Of a stretch of DNA of 64,000 nt, positions 53,601-61,883 are shown piece after piece. Under the pieces are notes generated by a model, which was not told where the DNA came from, ran no database searches, and saw only the letters and a program-made list of their open reading frames with translations. The position numbers were made by a program, and so were the translations under genes. The stretch lies in NCBI RefSeq assembly GCF_905475395.1, contig NC_058342.1, forward strand, positions 38,404,140 through 38,468,139, written 5' to 3'. Numbering within the stretch: position 1 is the stretch's first letter; the number at the start of each line of letters is the position of its first letter. This DNA is from Chrysoperla carnea. Lineage: Eukaryota > Arthropoda > Insecta > Neuroptera > Chrysopidae.

Positions 53601-54903
53601 ATGTTACTTTAAAAATGGTTTAAAATATCTAAAAAGAAATATAAGTAATAGAGGATATATAATTCGCGCGTCTATATCGCGCAAGTATAACTTGAACTTT
53701 TTTTAAAATCAGTATACAGTGTGTACTAATATTTAAGTGTTTAAATTTGTTTACAGACAAGTTGTAAGCAAGGAAACATACCGCTGAACGAAGATACTTT
53801 AGGTGGTACCTTAAAAAGTGCCGTAGCACAATATTTAGCATTAGAAATCACACATAACAGTAGTCGTGACAATCGTGCAGTTGGACGCTACTTGCCCTGG
53901 CTGTACAGTGCACCGTCTGCGTTACAACAAGGACAACGCGACTTCATCGAATGGGTCGGTCATATTCGACTACTGTCCTGGTTATTATTAGGTTCCTTAA
54001 CGCACACAGCCATCTATGGCAATACAACGAACAATATGAATCATGCCACTATTTCAATAATATGTCAGCCCATCCCTCAAGAGGCCTCCTGTCACATAGC
54101 TGACCATATTCAAGTGATCATGGGTGGATTTGCTGAACAATCAAAACTTTCTGTGTTGCATATGTCATCACTGTTTCATGCATTCATTCTGTGCCAGGTA
54201 AAATCGATAGTCACTTCGTCGCTAGTCGATAATCGTTAATCGTTAAACGATCTTAGTAATAAATTTTGATTTTTAGTTGTGGACAGTCTATTTAGAACAA
54301 AATTTGTGCCAAAATTTACCAATATCGGAGGCATATAATGTTACAATGGGAATTTTATTCGATTTTTGGGGTAAAGTAACTCCATGCATCTTACAATTGG
54401 TCTCATTTTCCAAAGTGGTAATTGACAATTATTTTCATTTCTATTACTTTTTGTTAATGTTTGATTTTTATGCTTTCACAGTTGGCAGAAATGGTAAATT
54501 TACACTTTTTAAGCATGCTTGAAGCCCTACTAGAATGCCAATCGACATTTTTGAGTAAACTGTTACCATTATGGACCCCTGTGCTGTATTCTCACCATAT
54601 TCATGTGAGTAATTCGAATTCGAATTCAAATAGCAGCAAAATGTTTTCATGAAAATTTCGTAAGAAATCTATTTTGAATTAAGAATATGTTTTGTTGATT
54701 TTCAGTTGCCTGGTAATTTACAACTACGTTTACAAAATTGTCGAAATTTTTCACCGATTTTAAACCCATCAATAATATCACCAGAAAAACATAAACCGAC
54801 TGCCCATAATGCTGTGTTATTACAATGGTTACAACGATTACAATTCAAAATGGGACAGATTGAGTTACAATCATCCAATGCAACTCAATTCTATAGTTTT
54901 TGA
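34137..54903 (+). CDS. UNC79, subunit of the NALCN sodium-leak channel complex
   Basis: UNC79 is a very large, mostly helical protein that works with UNC80 to stabilise and localise the NALCN sodium-leak channel in neurons, setting resting excitability. Here 39 exons join in continuous phase into 2620 residues, close to the length known for vertebrates (about 2600), so the gene appears complete. The protein starts MGTRAAA and ends FYSF, followed by TGA. Recognition rests on conserved stretches such as PSGFDIANTVKYFSQTLL near the N terminus, a Cys/His-rich segment at about residues 258-378, and HIRLLSWLLLGSLTH and EQSKLSVLHM near the C terminus. The middle (about 1450-1975) is Ser/Asp/Glu-rich and poorly conserved. 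Exon coordinates are given in the four block entries below. One donor (exon 24) is weak. I saw no frameshift or premature stop. Confidence 0.95.
34199..34541. mobile_element. MITE filling unc79 intron 1
   Basis: The left end is ACAGTCTAAATCGTTTATAA and then TGACATTC. The right end is GTTATAAATGATTTTGACTA, its approximate reverse complement, with TA at the borders. At about 343 bp it makes up some 80% of the 430-base intron 1. It belongs to the same family as 31494-31588. The open frames inside it on both strands come from the near-palindromic element and are not genes. Confidence 0.7.
38451..38482. repeat. CTGATT hexamer repeat before unc79 exon 12
   Basis: Five tandem GATTCT units end about 20 bases before the exon 12 acceptor. 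They fall in the polypyrimidine/branch-point zone and could vary between individuals. Confidence 0.85.
38648..41887 (+). other. Long intron 12 of unc79
   Basis: This 3240-base intron contains no exon that I can support. It holds two ACTACAGGGTG/ACTACAGGGTA motifs in the same orientation (about 38830 and 39238). A segment at about 40340-40535 is, on the opposite strand, related to the small element in intron 14. A TTTCA pentamer repeat lies at about 41596-41618. Confidence 0.7.
40340..40535 (-). mobile_element. Relative of the intron 14 element
   Basis: The reverse complement of 40445-40530 matches 42501-42600: CCCTGGTGGAAATATTTT, then AATAGTCTA, TTAGTCTTGCAG and AATTCTAGAAGAATGAGT. The block CAGGGTGGGTGG also occurs at both margins, in direct orientation. 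Boundaries are uncertain. Confidence 0.55.
41888..45479 (+). CDS. unc79 exons 13-20 (central conserved block)
   Basis: Exons: 41888-42005, 42169-42478, 42661-42818, 42886-43473, 43539-43652, 44185-44452, 45007-45262, 45338-45479. They code for residues of about 842-1492. Conserved pieces include IMTATVETVSEQLDL at the start, EKPDILYYILQCLHILCLYG, the block beginning GSDVFWTVI, and LYLLLGYNKNEKAF. These are armadillo/HEAT-like helical segments in the family. Exon 12 to exon 13 reads HMPH-IMTATVE across a 3.2-kb intron, so no exon appears to be missing there. Confidence 0.88.
42501..42615. mobile_element. 115-bp MITE in unc79 intron 14
   Basis: The left end ACCCTGATGGAAATATTTTT, then GACAATAGTC, pairs with the right end GACTATTGACAGAAAATATT, then TCCATGAGGGT. 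These are terminal inverted repeats of about 30 bases. The element takes up nearly two thirds of the 182-base intron. Confidence 0.75.
43766..43805. repeat. CAGTTTA heptamer repeat in unc79 intron 17
   Basis: Five tandem units are seen directly, about 115 bases after the exon 17 donor. Confidence 0.85.
44711..45000 (+). repeat. Dispersed repeats C and D in unc79 intron 18
   Basis: The first part (44711-44800: ATATTATTACTCTAGCAAGT, then CCTTATTCCTTTATCAAATT) matches 52503-52600 in intron 34. The second part (44800-44915) matches 21126-21245, and the GACGCCCTTG portion near 44940 matches 33540. The element ends just before the exon 19 acceptor. Confidence 0.65.
45570..50286 (+). CDS. unc79 exons 21-29 (variable acidic/serine-rich block)
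   Basis: Exons: 45570-45771, 46129-46213, 46288-46368, 47117-47420, 47572-47688, 49378-49455, 49542-49721, 49790-49881, 49973-50286. They code for residues of about 1493-1977, rich in Ser, Asp, Glu and Lys and probably disordered. The motif ERLLPIG occurs twice (about residues 1743 and 1809). A DRDRDRD run lies in exon 28. The exon 24 donor is GTTTTT, a poor match, so that border is the least certain in the gene. Phases nonetheless agree across every junction. Confidence 0.78.
47737..47785. repeat. TTGATTA heptamer repeat in unc79 intron 25
   Basis: Five or more tandem ATTATTG units are seen directly shortly after exon 25. Confidence 0.8.
48640..49045 (+). repeat. Dispersed repeat family B in unc79 intron 25
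   Basis: This is the fullest copy of the family seen at 480-870 (reverse) and 4600-4800. The start (GCGCATCATAAAAATTCACT) also matches 23955 and 53030. The block AACATTTTTTCGTAAACATC and the block CTATACATGGTATTTCAACA recur elsewhere in the window, the latter also at 20430. Probably a non-autonomous transposon. Confidence 0.6.
49069..49100. repeat. AGTATC hexamer repeat in unc79 intron 25
   Basis: Five tandem AGTATC units are seen directly, about 280 bases before exon 26. Confidence 0.85.
50540..54903 (+). CDS. unc79 exons 30-39 (C-terminal conserved block)
   Basis: Exons: 50540-50680, 50746-50900, 50990-51084, 51738-52097, 52189-52305, 52719-52880, 53757-54197, 54277-54417, 54482-54604, 54706-54903. 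They code for residues of about 1977-2620. The block opens with a CAECG zinc-knuckle-like pair and SYSDEELG. It continues with AHQFLRCVLHQLAPNG, LEFLMDFHTLTKLK, RYLPWLYSAPSALQQG and WLQRLQFKMGQIELQSS, all strongly resembling the vertebrate C terminus. The stop TGA is at 54901-54903. Confidence 0.93.
52503..52600 (+). repeat. Dispersed repeat D in unc79 intron 34
   Basis: Matches 44711-44800 in intron 18 in the same orientation, including TTACTCTAGCAAGTTTTT and TCCTTATTCCTTTATCAAAT. Partial copy. Confidence 0.7.
53070..53672. mobile_element. Possible inverted-repeat element in unc79 intron 35
   Basis: The left margin GGCGCGCGATTAATATC and the right margin, read in reverse complement as GACGCGCGAATTATATATCC, form imperfect inverted ends about 600 bp apart. 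Inside is a two-unit tandem repeat (ATCCGAAC to AAGTATTATT, about 53210-53330). Family B-like sequence lies just outside on the left (52997-53060). Confidence 0.4.
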
Positions 54904-54960
54904 ATTTCTTATCAACTTTTTAATGAAATTATTTTTAACAAATATTTTTATTTCAAAAGC

Positions 54961-54988
54961 AATAAAATTTAGAAAAATTGTCAATAAA
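54961..54988 (+). terminator. Candidate poly(A) signals of unc79
   Basis: Two AATAAA hexamers (54961-54966 and 54983-54988) follow the stop codon by about 60-85 bases, suggesting a short 3' UTR. Confidence 0.55.
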
Positions 54989-55189
54989 AATTATTAAATT
55001 TACCTTTAATCTGTTTTGTTATTTACAGTACTCAGTACTCAGTACGCATGTGCATCCACTCTTATCCTATAGTCTATACCCTATACCCAGAAGTCAGTAC
55101 CCACCCTTAAGATGTTATTTCATGATGACGCTTAACACGCTGGGCTTAGGCGACAAGTTAGAATTTCATCTAGCTGAAAAAATACAGTT

Positions 55190-55730
55190 GCACACCTTAT
55201 GTGCAAATAAAAAATAAAATGAAAATCTTTTTATGAAAATTTTAGTGTACTAACCTAGCATTATATTCTCCTAATACAAATTGAAGAAAATTGAAGTAAT
55301 TTTGGCCAAAAAACACAAAAAAATGAGAAAAAATCATTCAATTTTAAAACAGAATTTTCCATTTTCACGAATTTTCCGGAAATTTCATCGATGTTATTTG
55401 GAAAAACATTCTCAGGAGGTTCAGGAGATGCTCAAAATTTTTGTTCTTTTTGCTCTAGGACCAACCGTTTTCGAGATATAGCCAATTTTCCATTTTCACA
55501 TGTTACTTTTTCAAAGCTAATTTCACCAAAAATTATGAAAATTTTTAACATTTGTATTAGGAGAATATAAGTTACAAAGGAAATAGTAGTACCTGATAGG
55601 GAAATGGTAAGTAAGTGTTTTCACCCTGAAAACCTTTTTCTTTTTTCTGGTATTAATTAATTAGTATAAAACTTTTAACTATTTGTTCGTTTCGTTTCGT
55701 TTATATAGCGAATTATTTGCACCTTTACTG
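55190..55730 (+). repeat. Composite repeat, copy 1
   Basis: The order is CTTATGTGCAAATAAAAAA, the MITE at 55262-55572, GGAAATAGTAGTACCTGATA, then a block ending TTGTTCGTTTCGTTTC to GAATTATTTGCACC. The same modules recur at 56668-57190, with the last block now standing first. A second spacer module near 55775-55845 (GTATAAAATTAATAAACA to ATTGATTTATT) recurs at 56505-56580. Confidence 0.75.
55262..55572. mobile_element. MITE with 21-bp perfect terminal inverted repeats, copy 1
   Basis: It starts TTATATTCTCCTAATACAAA and ends with the exact reverse complement (ATTTGTATTAGGAGAATATAA), about 305-310 bp in all. The inside is A-rich and resembles FGEF-free low-complexity coding only by chance. The flanking bases are the same as those of copy 2, so the two arose by segmental duplication and not by two insertions. 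Confidence 0.8.
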
Positions 55731-56037
55731 ATATAGTCTCTATGTACTTAATGAAACAGTTAAGCATTTAATGAAACAGTTTTGGGTATAAAATTAATAA
55801 ACAAATCAATAAACATTATAAACAATATATATTGATTTATTTTTATTTAATTGATTAATTAATTAATCAATTAGTTATGATTATGTATAATAAAACTCTA
55901 AAACTGTCATTTTGACTAATTAATAAATTTTTATTTGATTATTTGTAGTAAGGAAAACATTATATAGTAAAGTATGAATTTTAAAAATTGTTTCAATGAA
56001 AAAATTTAAAGATTACAAAAAAAAAATACATTTAAAT

Positions 56038-56372
56038 GCCATCTATGGTCAACTTGTTGAACTAACTTTTAATTTCGACTGCAGTGCCATCTATGGTAAA
56101 CTTGTTGAACTAACTTTTAATTTCGACGGCAGTGCCATCTATGGTAAACTTGTTGAACTAACTTTTAATTTCGACGGCAGTGCCATCTATGGTAAACTTG
56201 TTGAACTAACTTTTAATTTCGACGGCAGTGCCATCTATGGTAAACTTGTTGAACTAACTTTTAATTTCGACGGCAGTGCCATCTATGGTAAACTTATTGA
56301 ACTAACTTTTATTTTCGACTGTAGTGCCACCTATGACAAAATTATTGAACTAACATTAATTTCGATAGTGGT
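56038..56372 (+). repeat. 48-bp minisatellite, about seven units
   Basis: Units start GCCATCTATGGTAAACTTGT and end TTTCGACGGCAGT. Five are nearly identical and the outer ones are diverged. Because 48 is a multiple of three, one frame stays open over 55996-56439 (147 codons), encoding GSAIYGKLVELTFNFD repeated. There is no splice, promoter or homology evidence that it is translated. Confidence 0.9.
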
Positions 56373-56667
56373 GCCTCTGCCGCTAATTTATGAAACTAAC
56401 ATTTTACCTCGATTTATGGTTAAAAATTTTAAAAGCTAATTAAAAACAATGTATTATATATTTAAACAACTTCACTTTTTGTATTATTAAGTAGCATTTA
56501 TTGAAATAGTTTTGTGTATAAAATTCATAAACAGATGCAATCAATGAACATTATAAACAATATACATTGATTTATTCATTTATAATATTTGAAATTTAAT
56601 TTATTATTAACAAAATAAATATATTTATTTTATTTGGTTTTCCTATTTTTTTTTGCAATAAAACCAA

Positions 56668-57190
56668 CCTGATAGAGAAATTGAAAGTGAGTGTTTAAAC
56701 CCGAAAAACCCTTTTCTTGTATAAGTATAAAACTTTTAATTTTAACTATTTGTTCGTTTCGTTCCATTTATATATCGAATTATTTGCACCTTATGTGCAA
56801 ATAAAAAAGAAAATGAAAATATTTTGCTGAAAATCTTAGTGTATTTACCTGGCATTATATTCTCCTAACACAAATTGAAGAAAATTGCAGTAATTTTGGC
56901 CAAAAAACACAAAAAAATGAGAAAAAATCATTCAATTTTTAAACAAAATTTTCCATTTTCACGAATTTTCCGGAAATTTTTCATCGATGTTATTTGGAAA
57001 AACATTCTAAGCAAGAGATTCAGGAGATGCTCAAAATTTTCGTCCTTTTTGCTCTAGGACCAACCGTTTTCGAGATATAGCCAATTTTCCATTTTCACAT
57101 GTCACTTTTTCAAAACTAATTTCACCAAAAATTATGAAAATTTTTAACATTTGTATTAGGAGAATATAAGTTACAAGGGAAATAGTAGCT
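56668..57190 (+). repeat. Composite repeat, copy 2
   Basis: Begins with the CCTGATAGAGAAATTGAAAG block, ends that block with GAATTATTTGCACC, passes without a break into CTTATGTGCAAATAAAAAA and the second MITE copy (about 56850-57172), then GGGAAATAGTAG. The continuous join here shows the original order of the modules as a tandem repeat. Confidence 0.75.
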
Positions 57191-57963
57191 TACGTGCAAA
57201 TAATGTATATACGTTGCAGTTGGTTTATGATTGGGATGGAATGAGGAATGGTGGTCATGACTGCAGTGTTCTGGTGTAGAAAAACAAATATTTTGATTCA
57301 ATTTATGTTTTTATTTATTTGTTAAATAAATTATTTATATAAATAACGTTAACGTTAACGTCCCTGTCCCATTGCATTGTTGATAAGAACGCTATTGTTG
57401 ATTTGATTTGATTTGATTTATAACAATTCAATATTATTTATTTATTATCTATATTATCTCTAGTATGTATAGTCAAGTATAGTAAAATAAATCACTTCAT
57501 AGGGATTCGATTCACTTTATTTTCAATTTATTATATAATAAAATTATGACAGATCAATCAAAAGTCACTTAAATCACTTATCAACTTATCCACTTAACCA
57601 GTACCCAATCCCAATCCCAAACCCAACCCCATTTGAGCAGCGAACCTCCCTAAAACCGAATATCATTTTTACCTTACAATGTTTGACGTAATTGCCAATT
57701 TGTACAACGTTGATAGGTCGATTCCTCTGCCCTCAATTCTGGCGAAGATATTCATTTATACTAAAAAATAAGGTTCAGTTATGGATAATAAACGAATATT
57801 TCTCCTGTTACAACGAGTGAAGGAAATTCTTGTTTAAGAAAGTGAGGTGACTTTTGAATCAAACTGTAGATAAAAATGTTAAATGTTAATTATTCATAAA
57901 TATTTATATAATAAAATTATTTTGACTGACCGGACGGCGATAGCACGCTATACATATACAGCT

Positions 57964-58488
57964 ATATACAGGGTGGCTGGATAATTTTAATATATTATGG
58001 CTAATAGCTATTGACATCAGATTGAATCAATTTGGATCCTAAGATAGCAACACAGATAGAAGAACACTTTAAATTAGAAAGTTGATTTGATTCTCATCAA
58101 AAACTAACGTTTTTTATTGAAAATATTTTTTCAAAAATTGATAGCTTTCGGAGGTAATACGACTTAAAATTATGTCATTATTGCATTTAATAAAAAGAAA
58201 GCACGCTTAATGTTTATCGACAAACGTAAATCAAAGTCATGGACACAGACGATTTTCCTCATTGCCTTTCACAACTTGTAGCTAAAACAGTTTTGTATAG
58301 CTGCCGTGTTTTTTTTGATTAAATGCAATAATGACACATTTTTAAACATTTCTTCCAGTTCATTTTTATGAACAACAACTTTCTAATAGCAACCCCGAAA
58401 ACTAGCGTTTAAAACTAGCTATGTTTTGATTGGTTTACTATAAAACGAGCTATTAGCATTAATAATTTAAAATGGTACACCCTGTATA
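57964..58488. mobile_element. Inverted-repeat element with ATACAGGGTG ends
   Basis: The left end is ATACAGGGTGGCTGGATAAT with TTTAATATATT and GGCTAATAGCT. The right end reverse complement reads ATACAGGGTGTACCATTTTA and ATGCTAATAGCT. The arms are about 45 bases and the element about 525 bp. No transposase is seen. Confidence 0.65.
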
Positions 58489-58951
58489 TGTATATATGTA
58501 AAATGTATATTATGTAGCGGATTTAAGAAGGCGCTAAAGGAGCAAACAAATCAAATAGTCCTTTTTCAATTTTTATCCAAAAAAAATAGTGTCCTCTAAA
58601 GGTGTTGCCCCCTGAGTCTTTTTTTTTTTCAAATCCGACATTGAATTGATTACATCGCGATCGCATCGCATTTATTTAGAGTTGAAACTAGTCTCATGTC
58701 AAAATATCCACAGCCAATAAATAACGTACTCTCCAAAACCCCAAACAAATTTCCAATCGTATGTAAACTCGTAAAGTTGAAGTTGAATATTATCATAACT
58801 ATGGCAACAACGCATCAATATTTTATAAATTCCTGTACAAGTTAAACAATCATGTTTTTGTTGACTCGAAAGTTTTGAAATCACTGTTTTTTGAAAATGC
58901 TTTGAAATAGCTTAAAAAAATTTAAAATTACTTATAACCCTGGAGTCCATC

Positions 58952-59308
58952 ACAGTAAAACAGTAAAACTGCACTTACACGGATTCAGACATTTCACATA
59001 TGAATTTAGGTGTATGAATATGAACTAGGTGTGCTAGGTGTGCTAGGGTTAAGATTAAGGTTTATCTTGGCACAAATAGTTTTTACCAAGATTTACTTAT
59101 TCTTTACTTTGTCTCTTACAAATTAATTTGCATGAAAGTGCTAAATTCTTGTAATTATTAAAAATATTTGTTTGCAAATGTTTAGTATCGTACGTAGTTC
59201 ATATTGTACGTATCGTATCGTATCGTATCGTTAAATAGTTAATATTGAATCATATGTGGAACTTCTAAATCAGTGTAAGTGCAAAGTGCAGTTTTACTGT
59301 AACTGTAA
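58952..59308. mobile_element. MITE with ACAGTAAAACTGCA ends
   Basis: The left end is CAGTAAAACTGCACTTACAC, then GATTCAGA and CACATATG. The right end reverse complement is CAGTAAAACTGCACTTTGCA, then CTTACACTGATTTAGA and CACATATG. It is about 355 bp. Its internal part (59111-59238) occurs again, inverted, at 61634-61775. Confidence 0.7.
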
Positions 59309-60734
59309 CAGGCTCCCTCTTTATTATTGTACCATTTAATTTTAAAAATAGGCTTCTTTATTTACTATCAAAAGTCAAGACTTAAAAATTGTCAGAAAAG
59401 AAAACTCAACGTTTGTTCTTTTCCAAGCAACGTTAGAAATGAAAAAAAACACTTCAACATTTCAGCTCAATTTTGAAGACTTGACTGTTGAATTATACAA
59501 AATCAAAATATATAATATCACAAAAAAAATAAATACATGTAGAGTAGAGTAAATTTTAAAAAGATTGAACCTTTAAAAATTAAGTTGATAGTTAAGTAAG
59601 GGTCAGTCTATTAGGTAAGAACTCTATCTGCATATTCATATTTAAAAATTAAAATGTGATGCTTACTAGTTACTAGTTACTACTTCTATAAAAGAATCAA
59701 TCTTCTTTGATTTTTCTCTTAAAAAAATAAGTTTCCAATTCGCACCATGTACACCATGTACACCATGTACCATGGATCGGTTTGTATTTATCTGCGTCCT
59801 AAAAATTTGTATTTATCTGTGGTCCTAAACAGTTTAAAATATTTTAAATTTGATAAAGTTTCGCAACCTTGATTAACTTTCTACGTCCGATAAAATTTGG
59901 CTACCTATAGGAATCCTAATTCATCCTCTAAAATAGTCTAATTCTAGATCTCATTGGCATAGCTCCCAATACTGTAATACTGCAATACTGTTACTATTGG
60001 GTTTCACTAGATCCAAGATCCGTGGACCAATTTAAAATTGTAAGTACTAAAAATTAAAGTTTCCAAATTTGAGATTCGCTTTTGCTTTTTAAGATTCAAC
60101 CTCTAAATTTTAATTTGAATATTATTGAAATGAATGAGAATGTTAAGTAGTCTAATCAAATTAAATACAATATCATGGTCATGGTAATGGTAATAAAGAA
60201 CAAATTAATGAATCTGCGTTAAAAAAAGTCCACCTCTCACCTCTCACCTCTCACCTCTCATAGGTGTACTTAACTCCATTTTTTGGCGGATAGAACAAAA
60301 GTTTAAATGTAAAAGTAATTTCTTATAAAAAAATAAATAGAACTTTTAATTAAACTTTTATTTTATTTGATTGATAGTTTTTTTTTTTTTTGATTTGAAC
60401 CTCCAACTACACCACTACACATCACCACTAATACCAATAAGAGAGTTAGGTACGCCACTGAAAGTTGCACTTTTTGTTTTTGCTAATAAACAAAACAAAA
60501 CAAAACAAGTACCTGTACGTACATAATATAAATAAAATTTTAAAGATGCATTAATTTGTTTGTTGATTACCATGATATTCTATTGAATTTGATTCCACTA
60601 AATGACTAAATGACACATAAATAATAGTAATGGCACATAAATAACTGGTAACTAGTGTAGTATCAGAATAGTGTTTGTAAAGAATTGATTCCGTACCATA
60701 TCATAGATCCTAGATCCATTCTATAATTTGTAAA

Positions 60735-60736
60735 TG

Positions 60737-60772
<36 letters not shown>

Positions 60773-60782
60773 GTAGTAGTAG
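60735..60782. repeat. TAA then TAG trinucleotide array
   Basis: About 12 TAA units are followed by four TAG units. They lie 47-94 bases beyond the stop codon of the minus-strand chitinase-like gene, probably within its 3' flank. Confidence 0.9.
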
Positions 60783-60790
60783 ATCATCAT

Positions 60791-60796
60791 TTTAAT
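60791..60796 (-). terminator. Candidate ATTAAA poly(A) signal of the chitinase-like gene
   Basis: Read on the minus strand, ATTAAA stands about 33 bases after the stop codon. It is a variant signal. No canonical AATAAA is seen before the trinucleotide array. Confidence 0.3.
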
Positions 60797-60828
60797 CGTA
60801 ACTCTTTCTCTAATGACATTTCGATTTG

Positions 60829-61831
60829 TCATAACGAATCATCGAATAAGGTATTTTTAACGGTATGCGTTAAATGAAATAAGTTTGTTGAATTCTGTAA
60901 ACTTTGAATATTTTTAAAGTCACAATATCTGCCATGGAAGTTATCACTATTTAAATTGAACAGCATCACTCCACCAAAGTTGTTACTTTTTATGAATTCA
61001 GTCTAAAATCAAATCAAAACAAATTCAAATTATACATGCGTTATCGTTATCGTTATCATTATCATTATCATTCAATCCAAATTCTATAGTCAGTAGTCAA
61101 TAGTATGAAAGAGGCTTGTCTCTACGAAATTCTATCTGCCCAATAACGGTATCCTTACAATATGTATACAGGCTGTTCTATTATTGATTGCAGAACTTTC
61201 TTCTGTTATATTATTGATTGCAGAATGATATAACTGAGGCCTAATTTACGAGATAATTATCCTACTCTTATTATAATTAATTAATAAAAAATACACTCCT
61301 CAAAATAAAATTCATCCAATATTCAAAAATATTTTTGAAGCGCTCTTTCATGATACTGAATACTGAATACTGAATACTGAATAGCGAATAGCTTACACAA
61401 AAACATACTTTAAACGTTAAACTGTGTTCGTTTTCGTAGGAGATCCAATTTGATGCTTGGTAAGCGTATGGACTTTGCGATTTCAGATCGAATACCAAAT
61501 TCACTCCAAAACCATTTAAAAATTTACACACTTCGGAATATGTGACATAACCTAATTGACCAATGTCACCGTAGCCTAACGCTGGCGCTTGTAGATCATT
61601 GTTCAGAATATTCATTAACCTAAAAATAAAAAACTATTTAACGATACGATACGTTACGATACGATACGTACAATATGAACTACGTACGATACTAAACATT
61701 TGCAAACAAGTATTTTTGATATTTTTAATAATTAAAAGAATTTAGCACTTTCATGCAAATTAATTTGTAGGAGACCATTTTATTGCAAATTTTATCTATT
61801 TTTAGTAAAGTTACAAGGTTACAAGAAACGG

Positions 61832-61883
<52 letters not shown>

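Larger units (their letters stand above)
54989..60828. other. Repeat-dominated region between unc79 and the chitinase-like gene
   Basis: No conserved coding exon is seen. From left to right it holds a composite direct repeat with two MITE copies and a 48-bp minisatellite between them (55190-57190), a TTGATT-type run near 57400, an inverted-repeat element (57964-58488), another one (58952-59308), a CACCTCT repeat (60231-60260), and a TAA/TAG array right after the chitinase-like gene. Confidence 0.65.

Noticed and set aside
55281..57057. Paired frames beginning MKKI near 55281 and 56875
   Set aside because: Both lie in the two copies of the A-rich MITE. The similarity reflects the duplicated DNA, not a gene family.
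57964..58488. Pairing of this element with ACTACAGGGTG motifs at 38830 and 39238
   Set aside because: The two intron 12 motifs are in direct orientation and match only about ten bases, so I did not call an element there.
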